Source: an uncultured Clostridia bacterium (lineage in GTDB: Bacteria; Bacillota; Clostridia; Oscillospirales; Acutalibacteraceae). From it: a DNA stretch of 64,000 nucleotides. The notes under the pieces were generated by a model. It did no database searches and was not told the origin of the DNA. It saw only the letters and a program-made list of their open reading frames with translations. The stretch spans positions 1-64,000 of the forward strand of contig CANRIZ010000014.1 of NCBI GenBank assembly GCA_947630835.1, read 5' to 3'. A program made the translations under genes and the position numbers. Shown here in pieces: positions 46,015 through 57,454 of the stretch (its first letter is position 1; the number at the start of each line of letters is the position of its first letter).

Positions 46015-46788
46015 TTATGCCTGCTGTTCTATTTCGCTCAATTCTTTTTCAATTGCCTGTTCGAGCGTGGGCTGATTTTCAAGCTGCTTTTTAAAGCCTT
46101 TGCTTGTGATTATATTGATTATAACATTTACAAAGAAAAGCGCAATTCCTATAGCATAGCCCCACCATACGACCGAGCCCGAAAAGATATTAAGACTGTT
46201 TGCCTGCGAAGCGGTGGCGAACATTGAAAGAAGCGCCGCCGAAGCCGCCCAAAAAGCGGTGGCAAAGAAATTGAGCACAACGTTAACGCCTGCTTTAAGA
46301 TTGATTGCGGCTATGATTGTAATAAAGAAATTCAGCACGCCCGCAACAACCGCAAGGAAAGCCATAACTATGGCGAGCATAAGGAATTTAACGCTCCCGC
46401 CCAGCGCGGTTGCCGACATAAGCTTAAACCCGCCCATAAAATCGAGCTTTGTAAGGTAATTTAAAATCATGGTAAGGAATGAAACCGATTCCGACTTCTC
46501 AAAGAACGGGAAAACCAAATTCATTTTAAGAAGCGGAACTACGAGAGCAACAAGGGGAAGGAGCGAAAAAACGAGCCTGACTATCCTGAAAGGACTGCCC
46601 ACGGTGCCCGACTTGAAATTGTTGAGCCTGTAGTGCAGCTTTGCAAAAGCAACGTCCGCCTCGTGGGAATCCTCCTCAAGTCTTTTCTCCCAGTTGTGAT
46701 TGGGAATGTTTGCGCCGCAGTGTTTACATTCGGCACGGAAATCGTACCAATGAAGCGTCTCACCGCAGTTGGGACATTTTGCTGCCAT
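46015..46788 (-). CDS. zinc-ribbon membrane protein
   Basis: 'MAAKCPNCGETLHWYDFRAECKHCGANIP' followed by several TM segments. Confidence 0.75.
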   Translation of the reverse strand: MAAKCPNCGETLHWYDFRAECKHCGANIPNHNWEKRLEEDSHEADVAFAKLHYRLNNFKSGTVGSPFRIVRLVFSLLPLVALVVPLLKMNLVFPFFEKSESVSFLTMILNYLTKLDFMGGFKLMSATALGGSVKFLMLAIVMAFLAVVAGVLNFFITIIAAINLKAGVNVVLNFFATAFWAASAALLSMFATASQANSLNIFSGSVVWWGYAIGIALFFVNVIINIITSKGFKKQLENQPTLEQAIEKELSEIEQQA

Positions 46789-46800
46789 AATATCAATCTC

Positions 46801-48453
<1,653 letters not shown>

Positions 48454-48531
48454 TTATAATATGGTACAATCAAAATCGGAAAGGCAGCCCTTATAAAGGG
48501 GTGGTTACATTTCTTACGGAGGTAAAAGAGA

Positions 48532-49146
48532 ATGAATGATTTTGAGGCGGTTATCCGTCATTATGATGCCCTTGTCGACGAGGGCAACGATCCGGTTCTT
48601 GACCCGCCGGTATTACAGGAATACATGGATAAGTGGGACGGGCAGAGTTTTATAGACGCAATGGAATTAAATAAAAACAAGTCCGTGCTTGAAATCGGCG
48701 TGGGAACAGGGCGGCTGGCGGTTCGGACAGCGCCCTTGTGCGGCAGATTCTGCGGGATTGATCTGTCCCCCAAAACCGTGGAACGGGCGAAAGAAAACCT
48801 TGCGGGAATCTCGAACGTGCGCCTTGTCTGCGGGGATTTTATGGCTTATCCGTTTTGCGAAATCTTCGACGTCATTTATTCCTCGCTTACTTTTATGCAC
48901 ATAAGGGATAAGCAAGCCGCGCTTAACAGGACTGCCGCATTGCTAAACGGCGGCGGGCGGCTTGTGCTGTCCATTGACAAAAATCAAAGCGATACCATTG
49001 ATATGGGCAACCGAAAAGTTGAAATTTACCCCGATAAGCCGAAAAATATCGAAAGCGGAATACGTGCCGCCGGTCTGCAAATCACAGCGCGGCGGGAAAC
49101 GGAATTTGCCGTCGTGTATGTTGCGGTAAAAACGGACGATACATAA
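48532..49146 (+). CDS. class I SAM-dependent methyltransferase
   Basis: 'NKSVLEIGVGTGRLAVRTAPLCGRFCGIDLSPKTVERAKENL'. Confidence 0.85.
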   Translation: MNDFEAVIRHYDALVDEGNDPVLDPPVLQEYMDKWDGQSFIDAMELNKNKSVLEIGVGTGRLAVRTAPLCGRFCGIDLSPKTVERAKENLAGISNVRLVCGDFMAYPFCEIFDVIYSSLTFMHIRDKQAALNRTAALLNGGGRLVLSIDKNQSDTIDMGNRKVEIYPDKPKNIESGIRAAGLQITARRETEFAVVYVAVKTDDT

Positions 49147-49191
49147 GGTCAAACCATAAATATGTAAGACGGCATCTATTGAAGGAATAAT

Positions 49192-49345
49192 ACAAAATGG
49201 GATTACGAGATTGCGCACAGCAGAGCCGATCGAGGAAATTGGATAGCTTGGAAGAAACAGAACCTTGAAAACTGCAAGCTCGGTCTGATTATCCCGTATT
49301 ACGGAATATTGAACGGCAAGCCGTACTCCGCAACCGTCGGTTGAC
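49192..49345 (+). pseudogene. fragment, probably of a GNAT-type acetyltransferase
   Basis: Frame reads 'WDYEIAHSRADRGNWIAWKKQNLENCKLGLIIPYYGILNGKPYSATVG*' with no upstream start. Confidence 0.4.
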
Positions 49346-49447
49346 ATATTTCCAACCGCCGTTTGGTGGAATGTAACCGCAAAAAGGGCTATGATTTTCT
49401 TGACGGTCCGAATAATGCCGTCGAAAAAGTCATTCGGAGGAAAGAAA

Positions 49448-50431
49448 ATGATTTTAGCTGACAAAATAACGAATTTAAGAAAAAAGAACGGCTGGTCGCA
49501 GGAGGAGCTTGCGGAGAAAATGCGGGTGTCGAGGCAGGCGGTTTCCAAATGGGAGGGTGCGCAGACCGTGCCGGATTTGGAGAAAATTTTGGCGCTCAGC
49601 CGTCTGTTCGGCGTTACGACGGATTATCTGTTAAAGGACGAGCTTGAGGACGAAGAATTTACGGACGAAACGGACCGCACGCCTGTAAAACGGGTTTCTC
49701 TTGCCCTTGCAAACGAATTTTTGGAGTGGAGAAAAAAAGCGGCAAAACGCATTGCCGCCGCTTCGTTTTTATGTATTGCCGCCGTGATTCCGTTGCTCCT
49801 TTTGGCGGCGGCGTCGACAGTACCGGGATATTCTGTTTCCGAATACTTCGCCGTAGGCGTGGGATATGCAGTTTTGTTTTTGTTTGTCGCCGCAGCCGTT
49901 GCGATTTTCGTTTCCTGCGGGTTCAAAAACGCTCCCTATGCGTTTATCGGCAAAGAGCCGTTTGAAACGGAGTACGGCGTGGACGGTATGGTAAAGGAAA
50001 GGCAGAAAGCGTACCGACCGACTTATGTAAAAATCAATATCATAGCCGCCTGCCTGTGCGTTCTTTCGCCTGTTCCGCTTTTTGTAGGCGTAGTCACTCA
50101 AAAAGAGTTTTTCGTGGTGGTTATGTTGACCGTTACCCTGCTCTTGGCCGGGCTTGGAGCCTCCCTTTTTGTCCTTTCAGGTGTTCGCCGTGCAAGTATG
50201 CAGAAGCTCTTGAAAGAGGGCGAATATGCCCTGCGGGACCGGGGAAAAATCCTTATTAAGAAAACCGTTTCCACGGTATATTGGCTGAGCGTTACCGCCG
50301 TTTATCTCGGTTGGAGCTTTTTGACGGACGATTGGAAAATCACTTGGGTAGTTTGGCCAGTGGCGGGCGTTTTGTTCAGCGCAGTTATGTGCCTTTGCAA
50401 TCTGTTCATAAACCGTGATACCGATCGGTAA
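49448..50431 (+). CDS. XRE-family HTH regulator with C-terminal TM domain
   Basis: 'MILADKITNLRKKNGWSQEELAEKMRVSRQAVSKWEGAQTVPDLEKILALSRLFGVTTDYLLKDE'; RBS GGAGG. Confidence 0.92.
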   Translation: MILADKITNLRKKNGWSQEELAEKMRVSRQAVSKWEGAQTVPDLEKILALSRLFGVTTDYLLKDELEDEEFTDETDRTPVKRVSLALANEFLEWRKKAAKRIAAASFLCIAAVIPLLLLAAASTVPGYSVSEYFAVGVGYAVLFLFVAAAVAIFVSCGFKNAPYAFIGKEPFETEYGVDGMVKERQKAYRPTYVKINIIAACLCVLSPVPLFVGVVTQKEFFVVVMLTVTLLLAGLGASLFVLSGVRRASMQKLLKEGEYALRDRGKILIKKTVSTVYWLSVTAVYLGWSFLTDDWKITWVVWPVAGVLFSAVMCLCNLFINRDTDR

Positions 50432-50495
50432 AATCAACGATTTAGCCGAAAGCACGCATTTAAACTTCTGTACGGGAGACTAATCAAGCAAAATT

Positions 50496-50774
50496 GCTTC
50501 AGGCGTTGAAGTGCCGTTTGATTATGAAAAACCTCTGCCCGACGGATACCGGGTTGCAGAGCTTCAGGAATGTATCATGATTTACTTTCAAAGCGAGCCG
50601 TATGAAAATCCCGATGATTTCGGAATATTTATCGGACAGGTTCAAAAAGCGGCCGAAAATTACGATTTTGAACGCTACGGTTACAGATTAGCCCGTCATA
50701 TTGCCCCGACATTAAATTTGGGAGCAGAAACAAAAATCGGGGCAAGGGTTGCAATTCCCGTAATCAAAAAATAA
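50496..50774 (+). pseudogene. fragment of AraC/GyrI-type effector-binding domain
   Basis: 'GVEVPFDYEKPLPDGYRVAELQECIMIYFQSEPYENPDDFGIFIGQVQKAAENYDFERYGYRLARHIAPTLNLG...' without the N-terminal DNA-binding part. Confidence 0.6.
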
Positions 50775-51017
50775 TCCAAGGCGTTTTTCACAGACGGTAG
50801 AAAACATCTCCAAAGTGTCGGACGCATATACCGAAGTCTATACAGGCGAGCAATTATAACTCGCATAAAAAAATCCACACCTTTTGGGGAATGAAAAAAG
50901 CGAAAATCGAAAATTAAGCCTATCAACCTGCGGTAGAAATGCCGAAAATCAACCGTCGGTTCGTGTTTTTTCGCTCTCGTTTCCGGTATACCGGAGCTAT
51001 GAAAGGAGGAGCTCGAT

Positions 51018-51632
51018 ATGGATCAAATCAAAATCGGAAAATTCATAGCTTCATGCAGAAAAGAACAGGGTATGACTCAAGCCGCCCTTGCCGAGAAGCT
51101 CGGCATAAGCGATCGGGCGGTATCAAAATGGGAAACGGGAAAATCCATGCCCGATTCGGGAATTATGCTTGAGCTGTGCGATTTTCTGAAAATCAACGTC
51201 AACGAACTCCTGTCGGGCGAAAGAATTATGGCAGAATCTTATGACAAGCGGGCGGAGGAAAATCTTTTGGCAATGAGGCGCGAGCTCGAAAAAAAGAATC
51301 GGCAGATGCTGAGAACGGAATACCTGATTACCGTTCCGACGGTTGCCGCCGGGCTTGTTTTGGTGTTTGCGGCTTCCTTTGTCGCAATGCCTGTATGGCT
51401 TCGAATCGTACTGCTCGCATTTGCTTTTGTGATGATTTTCGCGGTAGCTTTTATCGCCGTCGGCATTGAGCAGAAAGCCGGATACTATGAGTGCCAAAGC
51501 TGCGGTCACAGATATGTGCCTACCTATTGGCAGGTAAATCTCGCGCTTCACACCGGCAGAACGAGATATATGAAATGCCCGAAATGCGGCAAGCGAACTT
51601 GGCAGAAAAAAGTATTGACAAAGGAAGAGTAG
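51018..51632 (+). CDS. XRE-family HTH regulator with TM segments and C-terminal zinc ribbon
   Basis: 'MDQIKIGKFIASCRKEQGMTQAALAEKLGISDRAVSKWETGKSMPDSGIM'; 'YECQSCGHRYVP...YMKCPKCGKRTW'. Confidence 0.9.
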   Translation: MDQIKIGKFIASCRKEQGMTQAALAEKLGISDRAVSKWETGKSMPDSGIMLELCDFLKINVNELLSGERIMAESYDKRAEENLLAMRRELEKKNRQMLRTEYLITVPTVAAGLVLVFAASFVAMPVWLRIVLLAFAFVMIFAVAFIAVGIEQKAGYYECQSCGHRYVPTYWQVNLALHTGRTRYMKCPKCGKRTWQKKVLTKEE

Positions 51633-51671
51633 TTGCGTTTGCCGCCGAGCCGCAAAACAGAATATTCGCCA

Positions 51672-51708
51672 CAGCGCCCAAGCGTAAAACTGGGCGCTGT
51701 TTTTTTAG
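51672..51708 (+). terminator. intrinsic terminator
   Basis: CAGCGCCCA-agcgtaaaac-TGGGCGCTGTTTTTTT. Confidence 0.8.
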
Positions 51709-51839
51709 TATAACAAAACGCAAAAAAACGAATATGGTACGGCAGTCCGCCGTATTTCAATATATTTTTAAACCGAATGGCTTTTGAGTTTGCCGATATT
51801 ATTGAAATCGGAACCGCCCGTACGGGTTGACGTTTAATT

Positions 51840-52124
51840 TTATTGCAATTTTTTTAATTCTTCATATATGTGAGTTAAGCTTTTTTGCATAGCTTGAACT
51901 TCCTTTATAAGGGAGTTTACGGACGCTGTTTTGGAATTATCTCTGCACAAAATATAATCTGTTGAAACATCGAAAAAGTCCGCTAATTTTATTAAAGCAT
52001 AACTGTCCGGCAATGTTTTCTCGGTTTCATAATTTGAAAGAGTACGTTGGTCAATGCCCGTTGCATTGGAAACGTCAAGCTGTCTTAAATCTTTGTCTTC
52101 ACGAAGTTCACGAATTCTGTTCAA
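51840..52124 (-). CDS. XRE-family HTH regulator
   Basis: 'MNRIRELREDKDLRQLDVSNATGIDQRTLSNYETEKTLPDSYALIKLADFFDVSTDYILCRD'. Confidence 0.9.
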   Translation of the reverse strand: MNRIRELREDKDLRQLDVSNATGIDQRTLSNYETEKTLPDSYALIKLADFFDVSTDYILCRDNSKTASVNSLIKEVQAMQKSLTHIYEELKKLQ

Positions 52125-52335
52125 AATAATTCCCCCTTATGTAGAATATACTAAAAAATTAGTAAACTTGCTTGACATACCAATAAATAGGCGTTATAAT
52201 TAATTCTATAGAAAAATATTAGTACAAGATTGACAAAATATTCAGCATTTCTTATGCAAAAAAATTCATTATTGAATATTTTGCATCGGTTCTTACTTTT
52301 GTTTTTATAAAAAACAATTGAAAACCAAGTCTTTT

Positions 52336-52397
52336 ACCCTGATTTTTCGGCTTTTCACCCTGATGTTATTGAATTCGGGAAAAATAAGTTGTAAAAT
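52336..52397 (+). promoter_or_regulatory. shared cohesin/dockerin promoter, copy 1
   Basis: ACCCTGAT at 52336 and 52357 (21 bp start-to-start), 4 bp, TTGAAT (52369), 17 nt, TAAAAT (52392). Confidence 0.7.
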
Positions 52398-52501
52398 AAA
52401 ACAATATAAGCAGTTTACAAAATCGGCGCGCCGGAGATATAAATCAACAAAAATTTTGCAGAAAAAGCAAATTAACTTTTCAAGGCAGAAAGGAAAATAT
52501 T

Positions 52502-53728
52502 ATGTTAAAAGCAGTCAAATCACATCAAAAAATTTTATCGGCGTTATTGTTGTTTGCAATAATAATAACAATCTTATCAACAGCGGGTTTTACCGCCTTT
52601 GCAAAAACGAACGGCGACATTGACAACAACGGCAAAGCGTCAACCGTAGACGCAAAGTGGATTTTACAGAATATCGCGGGGTCAAGAGAATTTACTCCGG
52701 AGCAAATAAAGGCGGCCGACCTCAACGGCGACGGCAAAATTACTACGGTCGACGTTAAATGGGTGCTTCAGATAGTTGCCCAAATGAGGGATCCCGAAAC
52801 ATTGGAGCTTATAGTAAACGAAGTGAAAATGACCGATTTTATCGGTATGCCTTTCAGCGAAGTGGTAAAATTATACGGTCAAAATTACAATTCGGATTAT
52901 ACCGAGTCGTCAACCAACCAAATGATTGTTTATTACTCGGATGAAAACATACCGTTTTCTTTCGTGTTGGATGTTGCCGATGACGCCTCGTCAAACGAAA
53001 ATCAAAAGCTTTCCGAAAGTAAGGTTTCGGCGGTAAAATACAGCGGAAATTATGAAAATATTGACGTTGATGTGGATGGAAGCGTGTCGTCCGATATAAC
53101 CTATTCGGAATTGAAAAATTCTAAAAAAGGTATTTTGTGGGAGGACGCTCCTATGATAGCATACACCTACAAGGCAGGCGATATATCGATTGATTTTGAA
53201 TACTACGATTTGCCGAGCGACGATTCCGTTGCGGACTTAATTTGCGTATCTAAAAGAAATTGGGAGCCGACGGAACAGGATTCGCTGTATTTAAACGATT
53301 ATATAATTTATCAATCGGTAATTGACGAATATAGGGACGAATGCAATAAAAACCATGGGGACAATTCTTGTCGATGTTCTTGGGCGCTATGCGATATAGA
53401 CGGTAATTCGCCGGAGGAATTAATAGTTCAAGAGGGCGAAAGCGAACAATCCAGAGTACAGCACATTTATACTGTAAAAGACGGAAAAGCCGTTGAATTG
53501 GGAGAGTATAACGCATGGCATTTATCCCTTTACGACGACGTTAAGGGAGACGGGAAGCTGGTTGGCGTTGACGGTATGTCGATGTCGGGAAACATTTACA
53601 GCATAAGCGTAAATATAAGCGATAATTCGCTGACGCGGGAAGTGGTAAAAAGCTTTTCGGATGTATCTGCCTGGCCGACATATCAAAATCCGATTGAATT
53701 TACAGAAATAAACGTTTCGATTTTTTAA
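52502..53728 (+). CDS. secreted protein with N-terminal type I dockerin
   Basis: Signal peptide then 'GDIDNNGKASTVDAKWILQNIAGSREFTPEQIKAADLNGDGKITTVDVKWVLQIVAQMRD' (two Ca-binding dockerin repeats). Confidence 0.85.
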   Translation: MLKAVKSHQKILSALLLFAIIITILSTAGFTAFAKTNGDIDNNGKASTVDAKWILQNIAGSREFTPEQIKAADLNGDGKITTVDVKWVLQIVAQMRDPETLELIVNEVKMTDFIGMPFSEVVKLYGQNYNSDYTESSTNQMIVYYSDENIPFSFVLDVADDASSNENQKLSESKVSAVKYSGNYENIDVDVDGSVSSDITYSELKNSKKGILWEDAPMIAYTYKAGDISIDFEYYDLPSDDSVADLICVSKRNWEPTEQDSLYLNDYIIYQSVIDEYRDECNKNHGDNSCRCSWALCDIDGNSPEELIVQEGESEQSRVQHIYTVKDGKAVELGEYNAWHLSLYDDVKGDGKLVGVDGMSMSGNIYSISVNISDNSLTREVVKSFSDVSAWPTYQNPIEFTEINVSIF

Positions 53729-53742
53729 AGCGCTTAAAAAAG

Positions 53743-53786
53743 AAAAAGCGGCAAGAGATTTAAGTTTATCTGCTTGCTGCTTTTTT
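53743..53786 (+). terminator. intrinsic terminator
   Basis: AAGCGGCAAG...GCTTGCTGCTTTTTT. Confidence 0.6.
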
Positions 53787-53803
53787 ATTTTATTTTCGCT
53801 AAA

Positions 53804-55621
53804 TCAGGTATAATATTTTGCCTGGGCGTTCCACAATTCGCTGTATTTTCCCTGTCTGTCCAAAAGCTGTCGGTGGGTTCCCGTTTCAACGAGTCGGGCT
53901 TTATCGAAAACCGCTATTGAGTCGCAGAAAATACAGCTTGACAGTCTGTGCGAAATGTAAATTGCCGTTTTCCCGTCAACGAAGCTGTTGAAGCGGTTAT
54001 ATATCTCATTTTCGGCTATCGGGTCGAGCGCCGCCGTGGGTTCGTCGAGTATAACTACGGGGCTGTCCTTATACAGCGCTCTTGACAGCGCAAGCTTTTG
54101 GGCTTCGCCTCCCGAAATTTCAACGCCGTTTTTGTCAATATCCTTATACATATATGTGTTCTCGCCGTTCGGCATACGCTGTACCCTGTCGAGGATATTC
54201 GCCTGCTCAAGACAGCGGTAAAGCCTTTCTTTTTCAACCTGCGAGCCTGCGCAAACATTGTCCTTCAGCGGAATTGAAAACATTTTAAAATCCTGAAATA
54301 CGACGGAGTAAAGCTTTGTTATGCTGTCCTTTGCGTACTCCTTTATGTTGAAGCCGTTTAGCAGAATTTCCCCGCTTGTTGCGTCGTAGAGCCTGCACAT
54401 CAGCTTTATAAAGGTGGTTTTGCCGCTTCCGTTCCTGCCGACCACCGCCAAGCGTTCGTTTGGCTTTATTTTAATGCTTATGTTTTCAAGCGCGAAGCTG
54501 TCCGAGCCCGGGTACTTAAAGGAAACGTTTTTAAACTCAATTTCGATTTTATCCGAGTTAAGCTCTCTGCTTCCGTATTCCCTGTCCGACTGTGCCTCGA
54601 TTATTTCAAAATAAATCTCCGCAAGCGGTAAAATTTCCGCAAGCTTTCCGAGCGTGTTGGCGATTTGCATTATGCCGTTTATTATCTGCATAAACGCTCC
54701 GCAGTACATTACCAAAGCGCCTATGTCGAACAGCCCGAAATTTGCCTTAACGCCGATAAACACATAAACGCCGAAAGCTACGGCGGCGCCCATTACTGCG
54801 ACTACGGAGCTCGTTTTTGCGGTCCGCAGCGAAATTTTACGCAAGGTTTCCTCGCCGTCGGTAAGTATTTTTTCGGACGCCGTGCGGTTAATTAAATCCT
54901 GTTCCTTGTAAAGCCTTATCTCCTTGCCCGTTTTGTAGTCGGAAAAAATATCTATAAAGCGGTAGAACAGCCTGTCAAGCGTGGCGTACGCCTCGTTCGC
55001 CGCAAGATACGATTTGTTCATTCTTATCGCTATGAGAAGCATCGCAACCGCCATAGCGGCTATAATTGCAATCAGCGAAATCAGGAACACGGGCTTTTCA
55101 AAGAACGATTCGCCGGTTTCGGTAAAGCCGATTTTTAAAAGCGGAAATATCATAATTACCGAAACCGCAACGGTGTATATGCCGCTTATGAATACCTGAG
55201 TTGTCCACATAAAATACGGGAATCTCGCCCAGCGGCTCGAGCCTGCCTCCTCATGCTTATGAATAAGCTCCCTGTAATGCTCGTCCTGCAATTTATCGTA
55301 TTCCGTGTTAAAAAGCTTTTCCGCCGTTTTAAAGTTTTCCCTGTCAAACAGCAGGTTCCTGAGGCGTTCGGAGCGGTCGTCGAGAAATTCCCCTGCGAAA
55401 ATCAGGATAAAGTTAAGCAAAACGGCGGCTGTGATGTAGATAATTATATCCTTATATTCTGCGCCGAGCGTTAGCAGGGAAACGATTTTTGCGCTGAAAT
55501 ATATGTTTATAAACGGCTTCGACGAGGAAATCAGGGCGCACAAAACCGTCACGGGCTCAATTCTTTTATCAAGCCTTGCTATCTCGCCGTACATTTTAAA
55601 AACCATTTTAAAATTATTCAC
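53804..55621 (-). CDS. ABC transporter, TM + ATP-binding (half-transporter 1)
   Basis: Walker A 'VVGRNGSGKTTFIKL', signature 'ISGGEAQKLALSRAL', Walker B 'VVILDEPTAALD'. Confidence 0.93.
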   Translation of the reverse strand: MNNFKMVFKMYGEIARLDKRIEPVTVLCALISSSKPFINIYFSAKIVSLLTLGAEYKDIIIYITAAVLLNFILIFAGEFLDDRSERLRNLLFDRENFKTAEKLFNTEYDKLQDEHYRELIHKHEEAGSSRWARFPYFMWTTQVFISGIYTVAVSVIMIFPLLKIGFTETGESFFEKPVFLISLIAIIAAMAVAMLLIAIRMNKSYLAANEAYATLDRLFYRFIDIFSDYKTGKEIRLYKEQDLINRTASEKILTDGEETLRKISLRTAKTSSVVAVMGAAVAFGVYVFIGVKANFGLFDIGALVMYCGAFMQIINGIMQIANTLGKLAEILPLAEIYFEIIEAQSDREYGSRELNSDKIEIEFKNVSFKYPGSDSFALENISIKIKPNERLAVVGRNGSGKTTFIKLMCRLYDATSGEILLNGFNIKEYAKDSITKLYSVVFQDFKMFSIPLKDNVCAGSQVEKERLYRCLEQANILDRVQRMPNGENTYMYKDIDKNGVEISGGEAQKLALSRALYKDSPVVILDEPTAALDPIAENEIYNRFNSFVDGKTAIYISHRLSSCIFCDSIAVFDKARLVETGTHRQLLDRQGKYSELWNAQAKYYT

Positions 55622-57392
55622 TTACAGCCACCCCCTGTTCCTTGTAATAGTAGCTTTGCATATTGTACATTCTGTAATACGCGCCCTTGGCTTCCATCAA
55701 CTCCCTGTGCGTGCCCTCTTCGGTTATCCTGCCGTCGGACATAAACAAAATTCTGTCGCAAAACCTTGTGGAGGAGAGCCTGTGAGAGATAAAAAACGAG
55801 AGCTTGCCGCAAGTAAGCTCGTTATATTTAAGGTAAAGCTCGTTTTCCGCTATGGGGTCGAGCGCCGCCGTGGGTTCGTCGAGTATCAGCACCGGAGCGT
55901 CCTTGTAAATTGCCTTTGCAAGCAAAAGCTTCTGCTTTTCTCCGCCGGAAAAATCAACGGCATTATTGTATACTCGGCTGTCCATAAGGCTGTTTTCCCT
56001 TTCGGGCAGGGAGTTGATTTTTTCCGATATTCCCGCTTTTTCAAAGGCGAGATTCAGCTTTTCGGCGTCATATTCCGCCGTGGCGCATATGTTTTGAGCA
56101 ACCGTCATAGGCAAAAAGTAGTAATCCTGAAAAATGGGAGCGAACAAGTCGAAACAGCTTTCCTTGGAAATGCCGCTTACGTTCTCGCCGTTTATCAAAA
56201 TTTCCCCGTCGGAAGCGGCGTAAAGCCCGCAAAGCAGCTTGATAAGCGTGGTTTTGCCCGCTCCGTTTTCGCCGACTATTGCAATTTTTTCTCCCTGCTT
56301 AAATGTGACGTTGATATTTTTTACGGCTTCCTCATGAGCCGAGGGGTATTTGTAAGAAACGTTTTTAAACTCTATGCGGTTTACCTCTTTTGAACGGAGC
56401 TTCTCGCCCTTTTCCACGGTATCCTCGCCGTCTATATAGGCAATAAAGGCTTCGCACTCCTTGCAGCTTTTCCCGATGTTGATAACGGAAAGTATAAGCC
56501 CCCGAACCCAATTTGAAAAACCGGTGACGACGCCGAAATAGAAAACGAAATCCGAAACCCCTATACGTCCTTGCGTTACAAGATAAACGAGATAGAAATA
56601 GGCTATGGCTTCACGCACGCAATTGAGCAAAGCCAGCAGGAAATCAGCCGCCGCGTCCTGATGGGAAAGCTTTGAATAAACCTTTTCCGTTTCGTACATG
56701 GCGCAAGCAAGTGCCTTTATAAAGTAATCGCTGAGACTGTACAGCTTTATATCCTTTGCCGCAGAGCCGTCCTTGCAAAGTCTGTAAAAATAATTAAACC
56801 TGTTTAAATGCTTAGAAGCCTCGCCGTATGTTTCGTCCTCTTTTAAAAACAAATCTTTAAGTATGAAAAATTCCACGGCGCATGAGGCTACTATGAGCAA
56901 AACTATAAAAAAGTTTATTTTTATTATCAAAGCGCCCGAAGCTATTACGCCCACTGCGGCAACGCAAAACTGATTGCACCTGTCGATAAAGCTTTCTCCG
57001 CCCGACCAGCGGCCGCTGTAAAACTTTTCGGCGCGCTTTTGTATTTCACGCTTTTCAAGGTTTTCGATATTAACGTAATCCGTCTTTAAATTTTTTTCAA
57101 AAGCCATAACCGCATAGCGCATACGCACTATCCTTGCGCCGCCCCTGACAAGCTCCTGCATAAACGGGTCCATCCAAATGGTTAAGGTTAAAAGCAAGCT
57201 TAAAAGGCCGACAATCAATATCAGCCTTTGAGTTGTAACGCCCTGTGTAACGGCGTCTATTATTGCTTTTGGTATATAAGCGGTTACTATGGGCTGAAAA
57301 ACAAGCGCGGGAATACGGACGAAAAAGCAAACGAGGCTTTTTTTATCCCAGCTTATCCAATTCTTCAGCATATATTCAATATACTTTTTCAT
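55614..57392 (-). CDS. ABC transporter, TM + ATP-binding (half-transporter 2)
   Basis: Walker A 'IVGENGAGKTTLIKL', 'FSGGEKQKLLLAKAI', 'VLILDEPTAALD'; overlaps partner gene. Confidence 0.93.
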   Translation of the reverse strand: MKKYIEYMLKNWISWDKKSLVCFFVRIPALVFQPIVTAYIPKAIIDAVTQGVTTQRLILIVGLLSLLLTLTIWMDPFMQELVRGGARIVRMRYAVMAFEKNLKTDYVNIENLEKREIQKRAEKFYSGRWSGGESFIDRCNQFCVAAVGVIASGALIIKINFFIVLLIVASCAVEFFILKDLFLKEDETYGEASKHLNRFNYFYRLCKDGSAAKDIKLYSLSDYFIKALACAMYETEKVYSKLSHQDAAADFLLALLNCVREAIAYFYLVYLVTQGRIGVSDFVFYFGVVTGFSNWVRGLILSVINIGKSCKECEAFIAYIDGEDTVEKGEKLRSKEVNRIEFKNVSYKYPSAHEEAVKNINVTFKQGEKIAIVGENGAGKTTLIKLLCGLYAASDGEILINGENVSGISKESCFDLFAPIFQDYYFLPMTVAQNICATAEYDAEKLNLAFEKAGISEKINSLPERENSLMDSRVYNNAVDFSGGEKQKLLLAKAIYKDAPVLILDEPTAALDPIAENELYLKYNELTCGKLSFFISHRLSSTRFCDRILFMSDGRITEEGTHRELMEAKGAYYRMYNMQSYYYKEQGVAVSE

Positions 57393-57454
57393 TTTATTCT
57401 CCTCAAAGCAAAATAAAACCAATATATTGCGTACGCCTTTACTTATTCGCTTAT

